A stretch of 64,000 nucleotides of DNA from Ochotona curzoniae (lineage: Eukaryota; Chordata; Mammalia; Lagomorpha; Ochotonidae): positions 3,596,001-3,660,000 of the forward strand of contig NW_024466459.1 of assembly GCF_017591425.1 (NCBI RefSeq), in the 5' to 3' direction. A program made the position numbers and the translations under genes. The notes beneath the pieces were generated by a model. That model made no database searches. It saw only the letters and a program-made list of their open reading frames with translations, and had not been told where the DNA came from. Positions 48,671-61,051 of the stretch are shown piece after piece. Position 1 is the first letter of the stretch; each line of letters begins with the position of its first letter.

Positions 48671-51339
48671 AGTTTTATTTCTACTTTTTATCACACCTCA
48701 TTTTGCTAAAGTTGTGGTGGTATTCCCTTTTCCCTAGCAAATCCTGGAAATGTTCAATGTATTCTGGGGGGAAATAGTAATGTCAAATTCAGTGTATGTA
48801 ATTGGTGCTTGGAATGCCGTCGCTGGCTCACTGGCTGCCCGTGCACGTACTGTTCTCTTGGTTTCCAATCTGATTGGGATGCTCCCGCAGCAGCCCTGGT
48901 GGAGCTGTTTGGTGTAGTAGGTGTGGTTTTACTGTTACCTTCTTGAGGTCTCTTGTTATGGTGGTATTTTAACAGCAGTGTCGGTCAACAAGTTTTAAGG
49001 AAACCTAAAACTGGAGCGTCGTGATGTAAGGACACGGACATGCTTTAACTGACCCTGCTGTCAAGTGGCCACCTTGTCGCTGGGTGGCTGGCATTGCTCC
49101 AGTGGAGGGATGTCTGGGTCTGGGTTTCTCTTCCCCACCGAATGCCCATGGGGGCAGGTCTTTATTGGTGGGTCAGCCCTGTTGCGCCTGCAGAATTTCG
49201 GGGAGTGGATGATTTGGCTCCTTTGGATGGTATTGTGGTATGTGCCACAGGCCTCTAAAACTCTGGTCCATGGGCAGGCCTCTAATCAGCTGGTTTACTG
49301 TAAGATGAAAGTTGGTTTATACTTTTTCAAGATCTTTTTCTCTTTCCCACGCCCAGGGCTGTTGTTTGCTGCCTGAGGATTAATTGCGTTTTTCTGTATC
49401 GTAACTGAGACCTGGAGATAAGGAAGTAGGTTGGACGGCCATTTCCCAGTGCCAGGGTGAGGACCAGCCCAACTAAGCGGGGCAGCCGCCACTGGGAGGA
49501 GGTCTGGCTTTCATGTCCCAAATGGTGTCGTGGGGCCATTGTGCCTCTGGAAACCCTCAGCTCACCATGACACCCCCTCCAGGAGTAAATCTCTGTCCTT
49601 TGAAAGATAAGACTTTTCCTGCAATATGCAGCGCATTGCAGCTCTACTTCCTAGAGTATTCAGTAAAAAAACAGACAGCAACAAATGAGGACAGTTGGTA
49701 CTTAGAGATGCTTTAGTACTTGGAAGGAAAAGATTACGGCTCCATGATTAATGTGAAGTACCTTTGTACAGACCGTGAAAAACAGGTTAAAGCCCGGCAG
49801 ATTTCATTAGTAAGGTTATTAGTGGCTTCAAGTGCGCACATGTCGCAAATGGTATTGTATGCTGGAATTGGAACGCCCACTCAAGTATTTGTTTTCCATG
49901 AGTAAACAGCAGTAGGTGTTTTGGAAAGTTGCCTGCTATCCTTCTTCCCCTTACTTTAAGGGTTATGAAATTACAATCACTGGTGAACCTTTGACGCTGC
50001 CCACATCCTGTTCCGCATCTGAATCGTGCCATGTATGTTTGGGAGTAAGTGCAATGAAACTTTCATTCAGTTCCACTGGATGTGGTGGGAACGCGTGGCT
50101 GACAATTGGGTTTCTGTGCACGTTCTCTGGATAAAGGAAGAGAAAGGAGAATTGCATTTGGTGTGTTAAAAGTTCCTAACTGAACTGAGCCCTGAGTGTG
50201 TAAATGGCTACCGAGAGAGAAAGCAAGGGCTCAGGAAATAAATTATAAACACTGTGCCTTATTATAAAATCATCTAAGATTCCATACTTCCTTTTATCTG
50301 GTGAAAGATCAATTGTTCATCACACGTAACTCATTTAGTTACCCTTCAGTTATCACGAGCCACTGTGCCTGAGCAGTCCTCCTATGTCAGCATGCAGCTG
50401 TCAGCAGGTAGTGGCTGGGAAAGCATCTGGAAGTCGCCAGACAGGACAGCCGTGGGATCGCAGTGCTCCTGAAGTGAGTTTGCTAGAGTCAAGGAAGAGG
50501 AGGGTGACTGCTGGGTCATCCTCCCTTGTCCTTAACTGATTTCAGTCCATTGTTTCTGCGTCAGCAGCAGTGAGCACTTCTGGGGTCTGGGCTCTGTATT
50601 TGCAACCTCTTCAATTAACCGTGAACTCCACCGAAGGCAACCATCAAGGGCCAAAATGGAAGCAAGAGAAAGATGGAGACAAAGGGAAGAAAGAACAGAT
50701 GGATCTGTGTCATAGATGATACAAAAGACCTGGCTGTGGCTCGCAGGAGATGGTTCGGAGTCCAACCTTACCCCTCTGAGGTCCCGTATGAACAGTCATT
50801 TCTTCAGGAACGGGCTTGTGCTTCCCGTGGTGAGCAACCTCATGCAAGGAATCTGCTGAGAAAGTGCAGAGTGAAGAAACTGTGAGCCTGAATTAACAAT
50901 TAACAGCTCTCTCTTATTGAAGTGCATCACCGCTCATAAAAGGCAGTGGTGTTTTAGCTTTCTTTCCAAGAGTAAAAAGGAAAGGTAAAACATCAAAAAT
51001 GTTGGGAGAAAAGTTTCAGAACACAAGGTCATTTTAATTCATAGTTTCCTTAAAAGAACTATTTCTTCTGAGCTTTCATATTTTGTTCAGAAAGGTCGTC
51101 TCTTTTAAGCCTTGTCATTAAAGACAGTTTGCTCTTTAAAGTGAATTATCAAAGGGTATAGAAATTGCAAGTTACTGAAACTAAAATGCATGATCAATTT
51201 TAAGTCTGCTAACTAAAGCTTACTTAAAATTGGATGTGCTTTTGTCCTGGCAGCCTCTTTGATAAAACCAGAAAAAGATACATGGTTGGTCAATTCAAAG
51301 TAGGGAAAAGAGATAATTAGATGAAGCTTTTTTTCAACT

Positions 51340-51440
51340 ATTGAAGTGGTTCTTAGCTTTCGAGACTTGATTAGGAAGCTGTGGCATGGGCCATAGTGGT
51401 ATTTGAAAAGTAAAAATTGGAATACCCCAGATTTTGACCT
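51340..51440 (+). repeat. hAT-type MER-like fragment, tentative
   Basis: 'gaagtggttcttagctttcg', 'ttgattaggaagctgtggc' and 'ggaataccccagattttgac' match the general form of small hAT elements ('agtggttctca...'). Confidence 0.35.
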
Positions 51441-52099
51441 GGTTGGTATTAACATTGTTTTAAAAATGGAATTAAACTTCACATTATACTTCACTCCATA
51501 CATGGAGGAAGAGAAATGGAAGTTGATGCATAGACTGAGGGAACATTAAAATCTAGATCCCTCGTAAATATCTAGTTCATTTGAAAATTTGGTCCTCAGC
51601 AAGATTTCCATAGCGCGACTATTTTTAAACCAAAGACCCAAAATGTTGCTGTGGCATCTGCTATTCGGGGATGCTTAGCCTTAAGGCTAATAAATGTTCT
51701 TACGTCTTCCTTAAGAGTCTAACCACTTTAGAGAGGTCTCATGGAGAATGGCTGGTTGGACAAAGGATTTCATCACAGAACAGAGAGGGGCACCTGCTGA
51801 GAAGCCTATAGATTCAATTAGCTAAAACTATAGTTAGCTGAATGGGGAATCATCTTGGCCCTCTCCCTTTAGTTTAGCCAAGACAGGAAATGAGCTTGTA
51901 GGTGAATCTACCAGTTAGTTTTGTTTGCTTAGGCAATTCTCTTTCCCCTGTCTCCATCTCCCTTTTCTAATATGTGATGTGAAGAGCTGAGGCTAAACCT
52001 ACTTTTCCCAAACCGTGCCACTTCAGTCCCATCTTTGAGTATTTCTCTTACCTTGCCCTATCAAGCCCTGCTCCTGCGTTGCTTCAAAAGACTAGGGGA

Positions 52100-52191
52100 C
52101 TTCACAAAGCTTTGTGGGAAATGTAATTTAAAAATAAGCTTATTTTGGTGCACACGTTTTTTGAACTCCACGCGTACACGTATTCAGGTGA
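52100..52191 (+). mobile_element. Short inverted-repeat element copy
   Basis: Left end 'cttcacaaagctttgtggga', core 'aaataagcttattttggtgc' and 'gttttttgaactccacgcgt'. The right terminal repeat is not clear. It shares its core with the copy at 35673 and its left end with that at 53629. Confidence 0.5.
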
Positions 52192-53628
52192 CCTATTTAG
52201 GAAATGTGACATGCTATTCTCTATGTTCCCAGTTACATCACTCACTCAAGCATTCGTTTAATGAACAATACTGATTGTCAATTGCATGCTAACAGTACTT
52301 TTACTTCTCTAAAAGTTAAGTAATTATAAAGCAATAACTTAGGATTGTGTCTCTTGGTGCCAAGGGTTGACTGGGCTCAGGGAAGCTTTTCATAATTGGG
52401 TTACTTGCAGGTTCAGTCAGATGTTGGCTACGATGCCAGTCATGGCAGACAAATGCCCACAGCACACAATGATCTACTCACTGATGTGCAACTAACTGTT
52501 GTTGCCTGTTAGGTGGCGCATGGGTCCCCAAGAGCAACCCCGGCAACACAGCACACACGGAAAGCATGAACTCCATAAGGCTCAGGCCCTGAGAACTGGC
52601 ACAGTTGTCACCCTGGTATTCTGTCGGTGAGAGCCCACCCAGAGTCAAGGGTAGACATAGACCCAGCACCATCAAAGCATCCAAGGCCATCTTTACTCTG
52701 CCTTACCCTCTGGGAAAGAGACCTGCTTAACTCCCTTTAATCTGCAGCTTCCTGAAATGAGGTGATCCATGAAGCAGTTTTGAACTTTTTCTATGGCTCA
52801 CATCTTTTATTATAGAGCTGTGTGAAATGCTGATTAAAGAAGCCCAAACCTAAGTGAGTTCTGCTAAATTCCTTCCTGTTCCAAAGCTCTGTTCATTCTT
52901 ACTGTGTTTCTACAATCACAGGTTAGACTGGGAATTCAGAAACACTTTTTGGATGGCCCAAGTTGGGAATACTTGTGTTTATTATGACTCTTCCAAGAGA
53001 TGGGAGCAACCATAGTGGAATTTTTTTTCCATCTCTTCTGTGTTTAGGGCTTGGTATGCACTGTTTATTGTAATTATCTTACCAAATGTATGATTATAAA
53101 GGTCCACCAAAACCCATACCCAGGGCTTGGGATGGTTTTTCCCTCTTTCGTAGAACTACCAGGCACATGGAAGGATGTGGACTTGATGAGCCCGGGAGGG
53201 GAAATTTCCTGAACCACAGAACACTTATAAACTACCCAGCTAAGTAGAGCAGAATCATCTAGATAAACAAATGAATCAGCCTCCTAATTGCCTTCTCCCA
53301 TTGCAGAAAGTTCTCTCTGTTTAGGCCACTCAGTCCATCTCCCAGTCTTAACTCTTCCTCTCCCCTGGAGGCTGGGACAAAATGAAGCAATGCAAATATG
53401 TAAAAGAAGCCAAGTGTGAAGGCTCTGGCCGCCTCCCTCCTCCCAAACACCTCCCAGAAGCATCACTGCACGTGGAGTCCTCCTGCTGCTCCCACATGTG
53501 TTTTGGAAACACGGAAATGAGGGGTTTGACTAGATGTTAGCTTTCTAGTCAGCAAGCAGAGCCTTAGAGCTTGGAGATTGTAAAGGAAAAAAGACACCAT
53601 TTCCTTAGAAACAGGAGGTAAGAGAGGA

Positions 53629-53743
53629 TTTCCAAAAGTTTGTGGAAAGTGGAATTTAACGATAAGTTTACGTACATGCAAAAAAAAATTGAAAAGATGC
53701 ATCATTTTTTTCATAATGCACACTTTCCACGAACTTCTTGAAG
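53629..53743 (+). mobile_element. Short element with 23-bp terminal inverted repeats (MITE-like)
   Basis: The left end at 53629-53651 (tttccaaaagtttgtggaaa...) and right end at 53721-53743 (...cgaacttcttgaag) pair as inverted repeats at 19 of 23 positions. The interior has 'gaatttaacgataagttta'. At 115 bp with no coding capacity it looks like a nonautonomous DNA transposon, possibly mariner-type; the family is not certain. Confidence 0.55.
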
Positions 53744-54306
53744 ACTTCTTGTGGTTTCCTAGCAGGTTGGTGGCTTCTCAGGCTTCTGAGATTCTTGCAC
53801 TTCTTAAACATCTTGACATCCACTAAAGCTTTCTCAGATCTGCAGTTTTGGCCCTTAGAGGTGTGAGAAACCATCACTGCCCTGACACCAAGTGAAGTAT
53901 GTGAAAACAGGGGTCGGGCTCCCATTCTCCTGCAGCTGCAGGAACACAGCCTGGGTGGAAGCCTTCTCAGAAGCCATCATTTGGCCCATGGCACACCATT
54001 GTGTTTGCAATAAAAATATTTACCCAAGCCAGCCACGGCAGCAAACGCGTGCAGCCCGGCCGGAACTGCCTTACGTGTCTCCACCAACTCCTTCTGAGTT
54101 AAGGATCTGGCAGCAGTTTCCCGCCTCGAGTGAGGCTTCTTGCAGTGCTAGGGAGCCTGCCCCTGTCTGAGTTCCCACTTGTGTTATCTGATCTTCTTCA
54201 GTATTTTTTATTTATGCATCTGAGCATGTGAAGTGGGAAGGCTGATGGAATGTAAACTGGGTGGACTAAGTGTTTTCTTTTAAAATCCACTCTTATCTGT
54301 TTGGAT

Positions 54307-54340
54307 TGTGTGTGTGTGCGCGCGCGCACGCATGTGTGTA
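54307..54340 (+). repeat. TG/CG/CA alternating tract
   Basis: Strict purine-pyrimidine alternation: TG repeats, then five CG steps, then CA and TG. This is the sequence class that forms left-handed Z-DNA most readily. Confidence 0.9.
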
Positions 54341-54664
54341 TAAAATGGTAAATGCAAATACCTTCAAAGGCAAATCTATACATCTTTTCTTTTAGAGTGC
54401 CGAATTTTTTTTTTAAATAGGCCAATTAAGATACCAAACCTAAGCTGGCCTCCTACTGCTGGCACCTGCTGTTAGGTACTTTGCCTAAAACCATATAATG
54501 TTCACTCTCTCTGCCTTTTTCTTGGTAGAGAAGAAAACCTAATTGGCTCCATCTCCATCTCACATTGCAATTATTGTTCTCCATGTGATAACCACTTCTA
54601 AAGGTTGAGTATTTTTACTCCACACAGTTCAACTCTTCAAAATTTGAATAAATTTGCTCAAAAG

Positions 54665-54800
54665 TGAAATATTCTGCAGACCTTTGCTAAGTGCTGTGTC
54701 TGTCCTGTGCAAGGATGAAGAAGACTTGGTACCTTCTCCTTGCCCACAAAGAGTTGACAATTCCGAGAGAGAGAGGCTAAAATACCAACAGGACAGGAGG
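54665..54800 (+). repeat. L2-like 3' segment
   Basis: 'tgctaagtgctgtgtctgtc' and 'cttgcccacaaagagttgac' resemble sense L2 3' sequence ('...gccttgaggagctcacagtc'). Confidence 0.35.
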
Positions 54801-55029
54801 AGGAGTGCTGGTGCAAGCAGAGCTTGACCTTCAGAGAAGACAGCGGACAGCAGGAAGCAGGAGCATTGGAAATCAAGCCTTGCAGGACAAGGTGCTGAGC
54901 TGGAATTCAGGATCAGAGCAGGATTTCACTTGGTAGAAATGTGGAAAAGGGTCTACCTAGATGTCTCAGCCAGGGAAGTCTGTATCATGTGGGTGACAGT
55001 GGGAGAAGGGTCAATGAGAAATTGACAGA

Positions 55030-55370
55030 TGTGTTGAGGTGATGGCGTGTGATGCGGCCGCTGGTTGGAATGGCCACATTCCGAGTCAGAATGCTGGTCC
55101 AAGTCTCCGCTATCCTATTTTGGATCCAACTTCCTGCTAACGCATGCTGGGAGGCAGGAAGCGATGAACGGCTCAGGCTACCCTCATGGAAGGCCTAGAT
55201 TAAGTTCCTGGTACCTGGCTTCAGCTTGGCCTCACCTCAGCTCTTAGAGACATTTGGAAAGTAAAGGGGTGTGTGTGTGTATGTGTGTGTGTGTCTGTCT
55301 GGCTCTTCACCCCTCCCCACATCTGTCACACTTTCTCTGTTACTCTACCTTATAAGCAGCTAAAAATATG
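55030..55370 (+). repeat. Old C-SINE with GT expansion
   Basis: 'gcggccgctggttggaatgg', 'tgctggtccaagtctccgct', 'gcttcagcttggcctcacct', a GT tract, then 'ctgttactctaccttataag'. Old type. Confidence 0.6.
55269..55294 (+). repeat. (GT)n microsatellite inside SINE
   Basis: GT repeats with one AT interruption, within the 3' part of an old C-SINE. Confidence 0.9.
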
Positions 55371-55569
55371 AAAATAAGCATAAAAACATGAGGGTGTTTT
55401 TTTTTAAGGTAGGTAGTGTTCAAGTCAGATTCTGAAGACAAAAGGAACTGCATTGGATGACAGGCTGCAGTCCTGGTAAGGCCTGAACACAGGTTGAGGT
55501 TAACTCTTGAGGGAGATGGACACAGCACGCACAGGTTGCTTTAGCTTTTCTGAGTTTGTTTCCTTATCT

Positions 55570-55825
55570 TAAAAATAGAGGAAACAATCTAACAGGGTTA
55601 TGAAGACTGAGGGAGATAATAAGGCATTTTTAAAAAGTAAACAAGCAGTAAACTTACAATAAATGAAAGCTATTTTTATTTCTATTGTAACCTTCAATGA
55701 TATGATTACATCTTTTTTTTTAGACTGCAGGAAGCTGGAGTAGTGAGGAGTTTGGAAATTTGCCCAAAGCCACAGATCTAGCATCTGGTAAAGGCAGTAA
55801 TCAGAACTCCCGGGTCTAACTCGCT
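55570..55825 (-). repeat. MIR-related fragments
   Basis: 'gaaatttgcccaaagccaca' and 'gatctagcatctggtaaagg' near 55757-55790 are antisense MIR. A sense MIR-like end may lie near 55570-55615. Two pieces or one rearranged copy. Confidence 0.45.
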
Positions 55826-57208
55826 CGCTTTTTGCTTGTGCCTCCACGGTTGAGAAGTTCCATGCTTATTTTACAAAGGACAGGGAAGCAACTGAGGAAC
55901 AAAGGAATGACACCATCAGAAACTGGTCTATGAGCATTTGTCCTGCAGGAGCCTGTGCTGGGATGAACTCAGGGAAACAAGAGGGCAGACACCAAGAGAA
56001 CCCTAGGAAATATGGGCTATGTTTCCATGACTTGGCCCAAGTTTCCAGTGTTTCTGAGAGTGGAAAGTAGGTCAAACGCCACTATAGCACCTGAATGAAC
56101 GACTGTGAAAGAGAAAGAAATATATGTGGGCCCAAGGCTTCTTGCCGCAAACAATGTATGACACATATTGGAGTGGGGGGATGAGAGTTTGGATTTAGAT
56201 ATAATGAGCTTCAGCAAATAACCGGAAGCTTCCTGGGTCGGTGCCCTGGGGTTCACGAGACGCGGACTTTGGGGTAGAGTTGGCAGGGATGATGGTTTCA
56301 CAGCGAACAGCGAAGGCCAGGGAGTGGGGATGGGAAGCAGAGCAGGAAGAAAGGAGCTTGAAGAGGAGCAGGAAAGCTCATCCAGGAAAAGCAGAGGGTA
56401 AAGAGAGGGTCAGACACAGGGCGCTTTGAGGAAGAGGGCAGGATGCATAGACAAGAGTAGAGAGCTCTGAGCTCCTTGAGGGGTCCAAACTGACGGGTGT
56501 GGTGCTGGCCAATCCTTCCTGTCTGAGTGCAGACTGATAGGCCAAGAGCTCCCCGAAGATTGCAGGCGGGTTCCCCACTTTGATTTCAGACAAGAGTTTG
56601 CAGATGACCATGGTTCTGCTGAATGCTAAACAGTAAAACACGGGAGCGTGCGGACCCAGCCGTGTGATTGGTAATCCCAGATTACATGTGAAAGTTTAGG
56701 GAAGTTTTTTTCCAAAGATCAGCCTCTTACCCTCACCACAGAGCCTGCACCAATTTGTAGATTTTGCAGAGTTGCTATTAGAAGTTAGCCACTATACAAG
56801 CTAGCCCTCAGGATAAATGATAATGGTAAAATGGAGTCTTTATAAGGGGCGGGGGATCCCTCCACACTCGGTCAAACACTGGCTTCTGATCCTTCCCGAT
56901 ACTAAAATTCAAGAGTTACTGTCAAATGTTTAGGCATTTTTATTCCCCTGACACCAACTATACAATGTGAACTCTAACATAAGTTGAAAGTTAGGACCTT
57001 GAATTAAGTATACTTAATCACAAAATCACACAATATAATACCCACTACCCCTGTGCAAAAATAAACAATAGTTAATCTAAGAAAATGATTGTGAACACAT
57101 TTAGGAGATGGGGAAGAATGCAGTGGAAATACAGCAATAGAAGGGCTAGTTGAGAGCCTGAAGTGTTGAACACCAAAAGATGAAACGGTGTTTTAAAAAT
57201 GGAAGCTA

Positions 57209-57510
57209 GGGCCTGGTGCTGTAATCTGGTAGCTACAAGTCCTTGCCTTGCAACCACCAGGATCCCATATGGGTGCCAGTTCATGTCCCAGCTATTTCAC
57301 TTCCCTTCCTACGCCGTGCTTGTGGCCTGGGAAAGCAGTCAAGGACAGCCCAAGGTCTTGAGACCCTGCATCCAAGTGGGAGACCCGGAGGAGGCTCCTG
57401 GCTTCAGATCAGCTCAACTCTGGCCAGTGTGGCTACTTGGGGAGTGAATCAGCAGAAGGAAGATTTTCTGTCTCTTCTTCTCTCTGTAAATTTGCCTTTC
57501 CAATAAAAAT
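57209..57510 (+). repeat. Young C-SINE with target-site duplication
   Basis: Head 'gggcctggtgctgtaatctg', 'gatcccatatgggtgcca' and tail 'gcctttccaataaaaatgg'. Flanks contain 'aaaatggaagcta' before and 'atggatggaagcta' after, consistent with a slightly altered duplication. Confidence 0.85.
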
Positions 57511-57906
57511 GGATGGAAGCTAAACATTGAGATTTTGAAAATAAAGACTGGCTTTCTTATTACTTGAATAAAAGCATTCAAGTAACCTAAATTTGTTTAA
57601 TTAACTTTTAAGTGTTTGTCATCATGTCTAGAAACCAGAAGTGTCATCCTTTCCTTATTGTTTAAAATAGTTTGGCACCGAAATTCCCTTCGTGCCAACA
57701 CTGAAAATTATTAGCAGAAACTTAGAAGGAAAATAAGCAAATTATGATTCTGTCTAATAGATGAACATATGGACACATTTTAGAGAAGAAAAAAAAGGGG
57801 GGGGTTTCCTTCTAAGAAAAATTAAGAAATGACATTGGGCACTTTACAGTCTCTGAGGGTGTGCATGGGGTAGTGAAATGGACCACTGCTTTGGATTGGC
57901 TGATAA

Positions 57907-57934
57907 CCCCCCCCACACACACACACACACACAC
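57907..57934 (+). repeat. (CA)n microsatellite
   Basis: A C run followed by about eleven CA units. Confidence 0.95.
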
Positions 57935-59538
57935 TGCCAGAAATGGCAAAAAGAACCCAGCTTTGTCTGGTGCTCCCGAGTTATTGGAAGAATTCAGTGC
58001 AGTGTTGCTGACCACAGTCTGGCTTGCCCCGTGTGCTGAGGGCGCGTGTCTCTGCTGGGAGTGGCCGCAGAGGTGACCATGGTAAGGCACAGTGCCACCG
58101 CCGATCCAGATCTGTGCTTCCTGTTCTGTAATAGCAGGCACCCTTCTCAGCTGCAGTTGGAAACCAGGTAGAGTTTAAGGTTTCCAGATGGAGAGAAGGG
58201 AATGGCAGGCAGGCAGGCAGTAACTATGGGGTATTCTCGCTATTGATGGGCAACATGTGAAGGCCCTCTTCTGCCAGAGGTCATTGGCTGAAACCAAGCA
58301 GAGAAATGCCATGGGTGAATAAGAGCCTGGTTTTACAATACTTACCGCTCACTGCTGGGTGGGATGTGCCAGGCACTTCAGGAACAAATGGAGAGGATGG
58401 GCAGGTGGCAATATGGAGAAGGCCTGGTTCTTTTTCTAGAAATGTAGGGAGAGCAGTGGTTAGTATGTATCTTCATCTGAATGGGATATTGGATCCAAAA
58501 TATGTTTAGCCCTGTTTGTTCTATTTCAAATGAGCTTTACTCTAAAGCCACTGCAACTCTGAATGCCTTTGGTTGGCCATCAAGATAAGCAAGAAATAGT
58601 GACTACAGAATTATCAAGGCTAGTGATGCGTTGAAGTCACAAGGCAGAACTCACCCAGGCCAACTGAAAAGGGAGATGACCTCTACAGCTGACGTTGACC
58701 TAGGCAGAGCTACACTTTCACCAGCCCCTCTTGCCACCCAACCCTGGCTTAAGGTCTTTTCTTCACCTGAGGAAAACTTCTACTAACCACCAAAACATGG
58801 GTGTACCATGATCCATAGCAGTGTACTCAGTCAAGGCCAAGTTTGGTAGGGGTTCATCTTTTTTAGAAAAACATGGATTTTATTTTTTGCAATACTTCTC
58901 TTTTAAAAAACAAGGCCTCATGCTTCAGTGTATCAGAGAAAACATCTGTGATGTGTGAACTCAGGAATCCATAAAAATATGAAGAGAGCTCATAGTTTTG
59001 GATAGAGAGCATTCATTCAAAAGAAAAGATGTCTCATTTGACTGTGAATACAATTTTGAAGGCCTTAAAAATTATTTGAAGCATAAGAAAAGCTACTTTC
59101 TTGGTCATAAAGGAATATGACAGGCTCATTGATGAAGTAGAAAAAGCTTGTAGCATAGAGGTTTCAGCATATGCCTTAAGTAAACAGACCTCAGAATCAA
59201 ACAGCAATGTCTGCAATAGAACCAGTTGCCTACGAAACATGGTGACGTAAGGACACAATGACATTTTTGCTTCTTCTGAAGCCACGTTTCATCACTTCCA
59301 GGAACAGACCTTTTGGTTCAATGTCAAAGTATAAGAGAAAGCTTCCAGAACCCCTTCAGTAACATTATAGAACTCTGTAAGAAAAGGGGGCCAGGGAACC
59401 TTCTCTTCTAGCAGCTACTACTCAGTGGATTACACAGCACCCACACATCATGTTCATGGTAATTTCTAGACACAACTCAAACACAATCCTAAGGTCCCTG
59501 TAGCAATGAAAACTGGTTGATTAAAAGGTGCTATTTTC

Positions 59539-59866
59539 TGGCCTAGCGTGGTGGCCTAGTGGCTAAAGTCCTCTGCTTAAACGAGCCAGGATCCCATATG
59601 GCTGCCTAATCCCAGCAGCCCCATTTCCCATCCAGCTCCCTGCTTGTGGCCTAGGAAAGCAGTTGAGGATGACCCAAAGCCTTGGTACCCTGCAAGACCG
59701 GAGGAAGTTCCTGGATCCTGACTCCTGGCTTTGGATCGGGGCAGTACCGGCCATTGCAGTCACTTGGGGAGTGAATCATCAGACAGAAGATCTTCCTCTC
59801 TGTCTCTTCTCCTCTCTGTATATCTGACTTTCCAATAAAAAAAAAAATAAATCTTTAAAAAAAAAA
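59539..59866 (+). repeat. Young C-SINE with target-site duplication
   Basis: Head 'tggcctagcgtggtggccta' and tail 'ctgactttccaataaaaaaa'. Flanks 'gctattttctg' (59530-59540) and 'actattttctg' (after 59870) form the target-site duplication. A few bases are missing after 'gatcccatatggctgcc'. Confidence 0.85.
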
Positions 59867-59949
59867 GAAAAGATACTATTTTCTGTCCAACATCCATAGA
59901 CTCCTATTTTTAGAAAACTCAGCTCAGTCCATGAAGAAAAGCTTTAAAA

Positions 59950-60258
59950 TGGACTGGGCATTTGGCATAGTGCTTACGGTGACACTTGGGACAGCACAGC
60001 TCTTGTCAGAGTGGATTCAGGACTTGAACTCACTTCCTGCTAACACACATACATGTGGGAGACCTGGACTGAGTTCTCTGTTTTAGCCCTAGCTGTTGCA
60101 AAATTAGGGGAGTGATCCAGCAGATGGGTGATCTCGCTGTCTGTGTATGTATGTATGTATCGATCTATCTATGTATATCCATAAATCTGTCTATCTATCC
60201 ATGTATCCATCTTTCTTTCCCTCCTCTCCCTCCCTTCCAAATAAATACATTTCTAAAA
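59950..60258 (+). repeat. Old C-SINE with tetranucleotide expansion
   Basis: Head 'atggactgggcatttggcat', 'gggagacctggactgagttc', 'gggagtgatccagcagatgg', a TATG/TATC tract and tail 'ttccaaataaatacatttc'. Confidence 0.65.
60141..60214 (+). repeat. (TATG/TATC)n tract inside SINE
   Basis: Imperfect TATG units followed by TATC/CTAT and CCAT units, within the 3' part of the old C-SINE. Confidence 0.9.
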
Positions 60259-60298
60259 AGAAAAACCTTCAGAACAATGATATATTTGACCTAGTTTT

Positions 60299-60624
60299 TT
60301 TTTTCAAAGATTTATTTATTTATTGGAAAGTCAGATATACAGAGAGGAGGAGAGACAGGAAGATCTTCCGTCTAATGATTCACTCCCCAAGTGAGCGCAA
60401 CAGCCGATGCTATGCCAATCCAAAGCCAGGATCCAGGAACTTCTTCCGGGTATCCCACACGGGTGCACGGTCCCAAGGCTTTGGGCCATCCTCGACTGCT
60501 TTCCCAGGCCACAAGCAGGGAGCTGGATGGGAAGTGGAGCTGCTGGGATTAGAACCGGCACCCATATGGGATCCCAGTGCATTCAAGGTGAGGACTTTAG
60601 CCACTAGGCCACGCCACCGGGCCC
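60299..60624 (-). repeat. Full-length young C-SINE, antisense, with target-site duplication
   Basis: Tail complement 'aagatttatttatttattgg' to head complement 'ccacgccaccgggccc'. The direct repeat ttgacctagtt is at 60286-60296 and 60625-60635. One of the best preserved copies. Confidence 0.9.
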
Positions 60625-60734
60625 TTGACCTAGTTCTTAAGATTGCTGACTTCATATATTTGCCATTTGTGTAAGAAAATATTGACTTTGCATTTTTTAA
60701 ATTTCTGAAACCACTTTATTTAAGTACCTTTTAA

Positions 60735-61051
60735 AAAAATATTTTTTATTGTAAAGTCAGATTTACAGAGAGGAGAGATAGATCTTCCATCCGTTGGTTT
60801 ACTCCCCAAGTGGCCTCAATGGCCGGAGCTGAGCTGAGCTGAACCAATCTGATCCGAAGCCAGTAGCTTCTTCCAGGTCTTACATCTGAATACAGAGTCC
60901 CAAGACTTTGGGCTAATCTCTACTGCTTTCCCAGGCCACAAGCAGGGAGCTGGATGAGAAGTAGAGCAGCTGGAACACGAATCGGCACCCATCTGGGATT
61001 GCAGCACATGCAGGGCGTGGACTTTAACCACTAGGCTACCGTGCTGGGTCC
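60735..61051 (-). repeat. C-SINE, antisense
   Basis: Tail complement 'ttttttattgtaaagtcaga', 'ctgctttcccaggccacaag' and head complement 'ctaccgtgctgggtcc'. A small GAGCT triplication occurs at 60827-60840. Confidence 0.85.

Noticed and set aside
60147..60674. 175-codon + strand open frame
   Set aside because: It is made of a TATG/TATC microsatellite and an antisense C-SINE.
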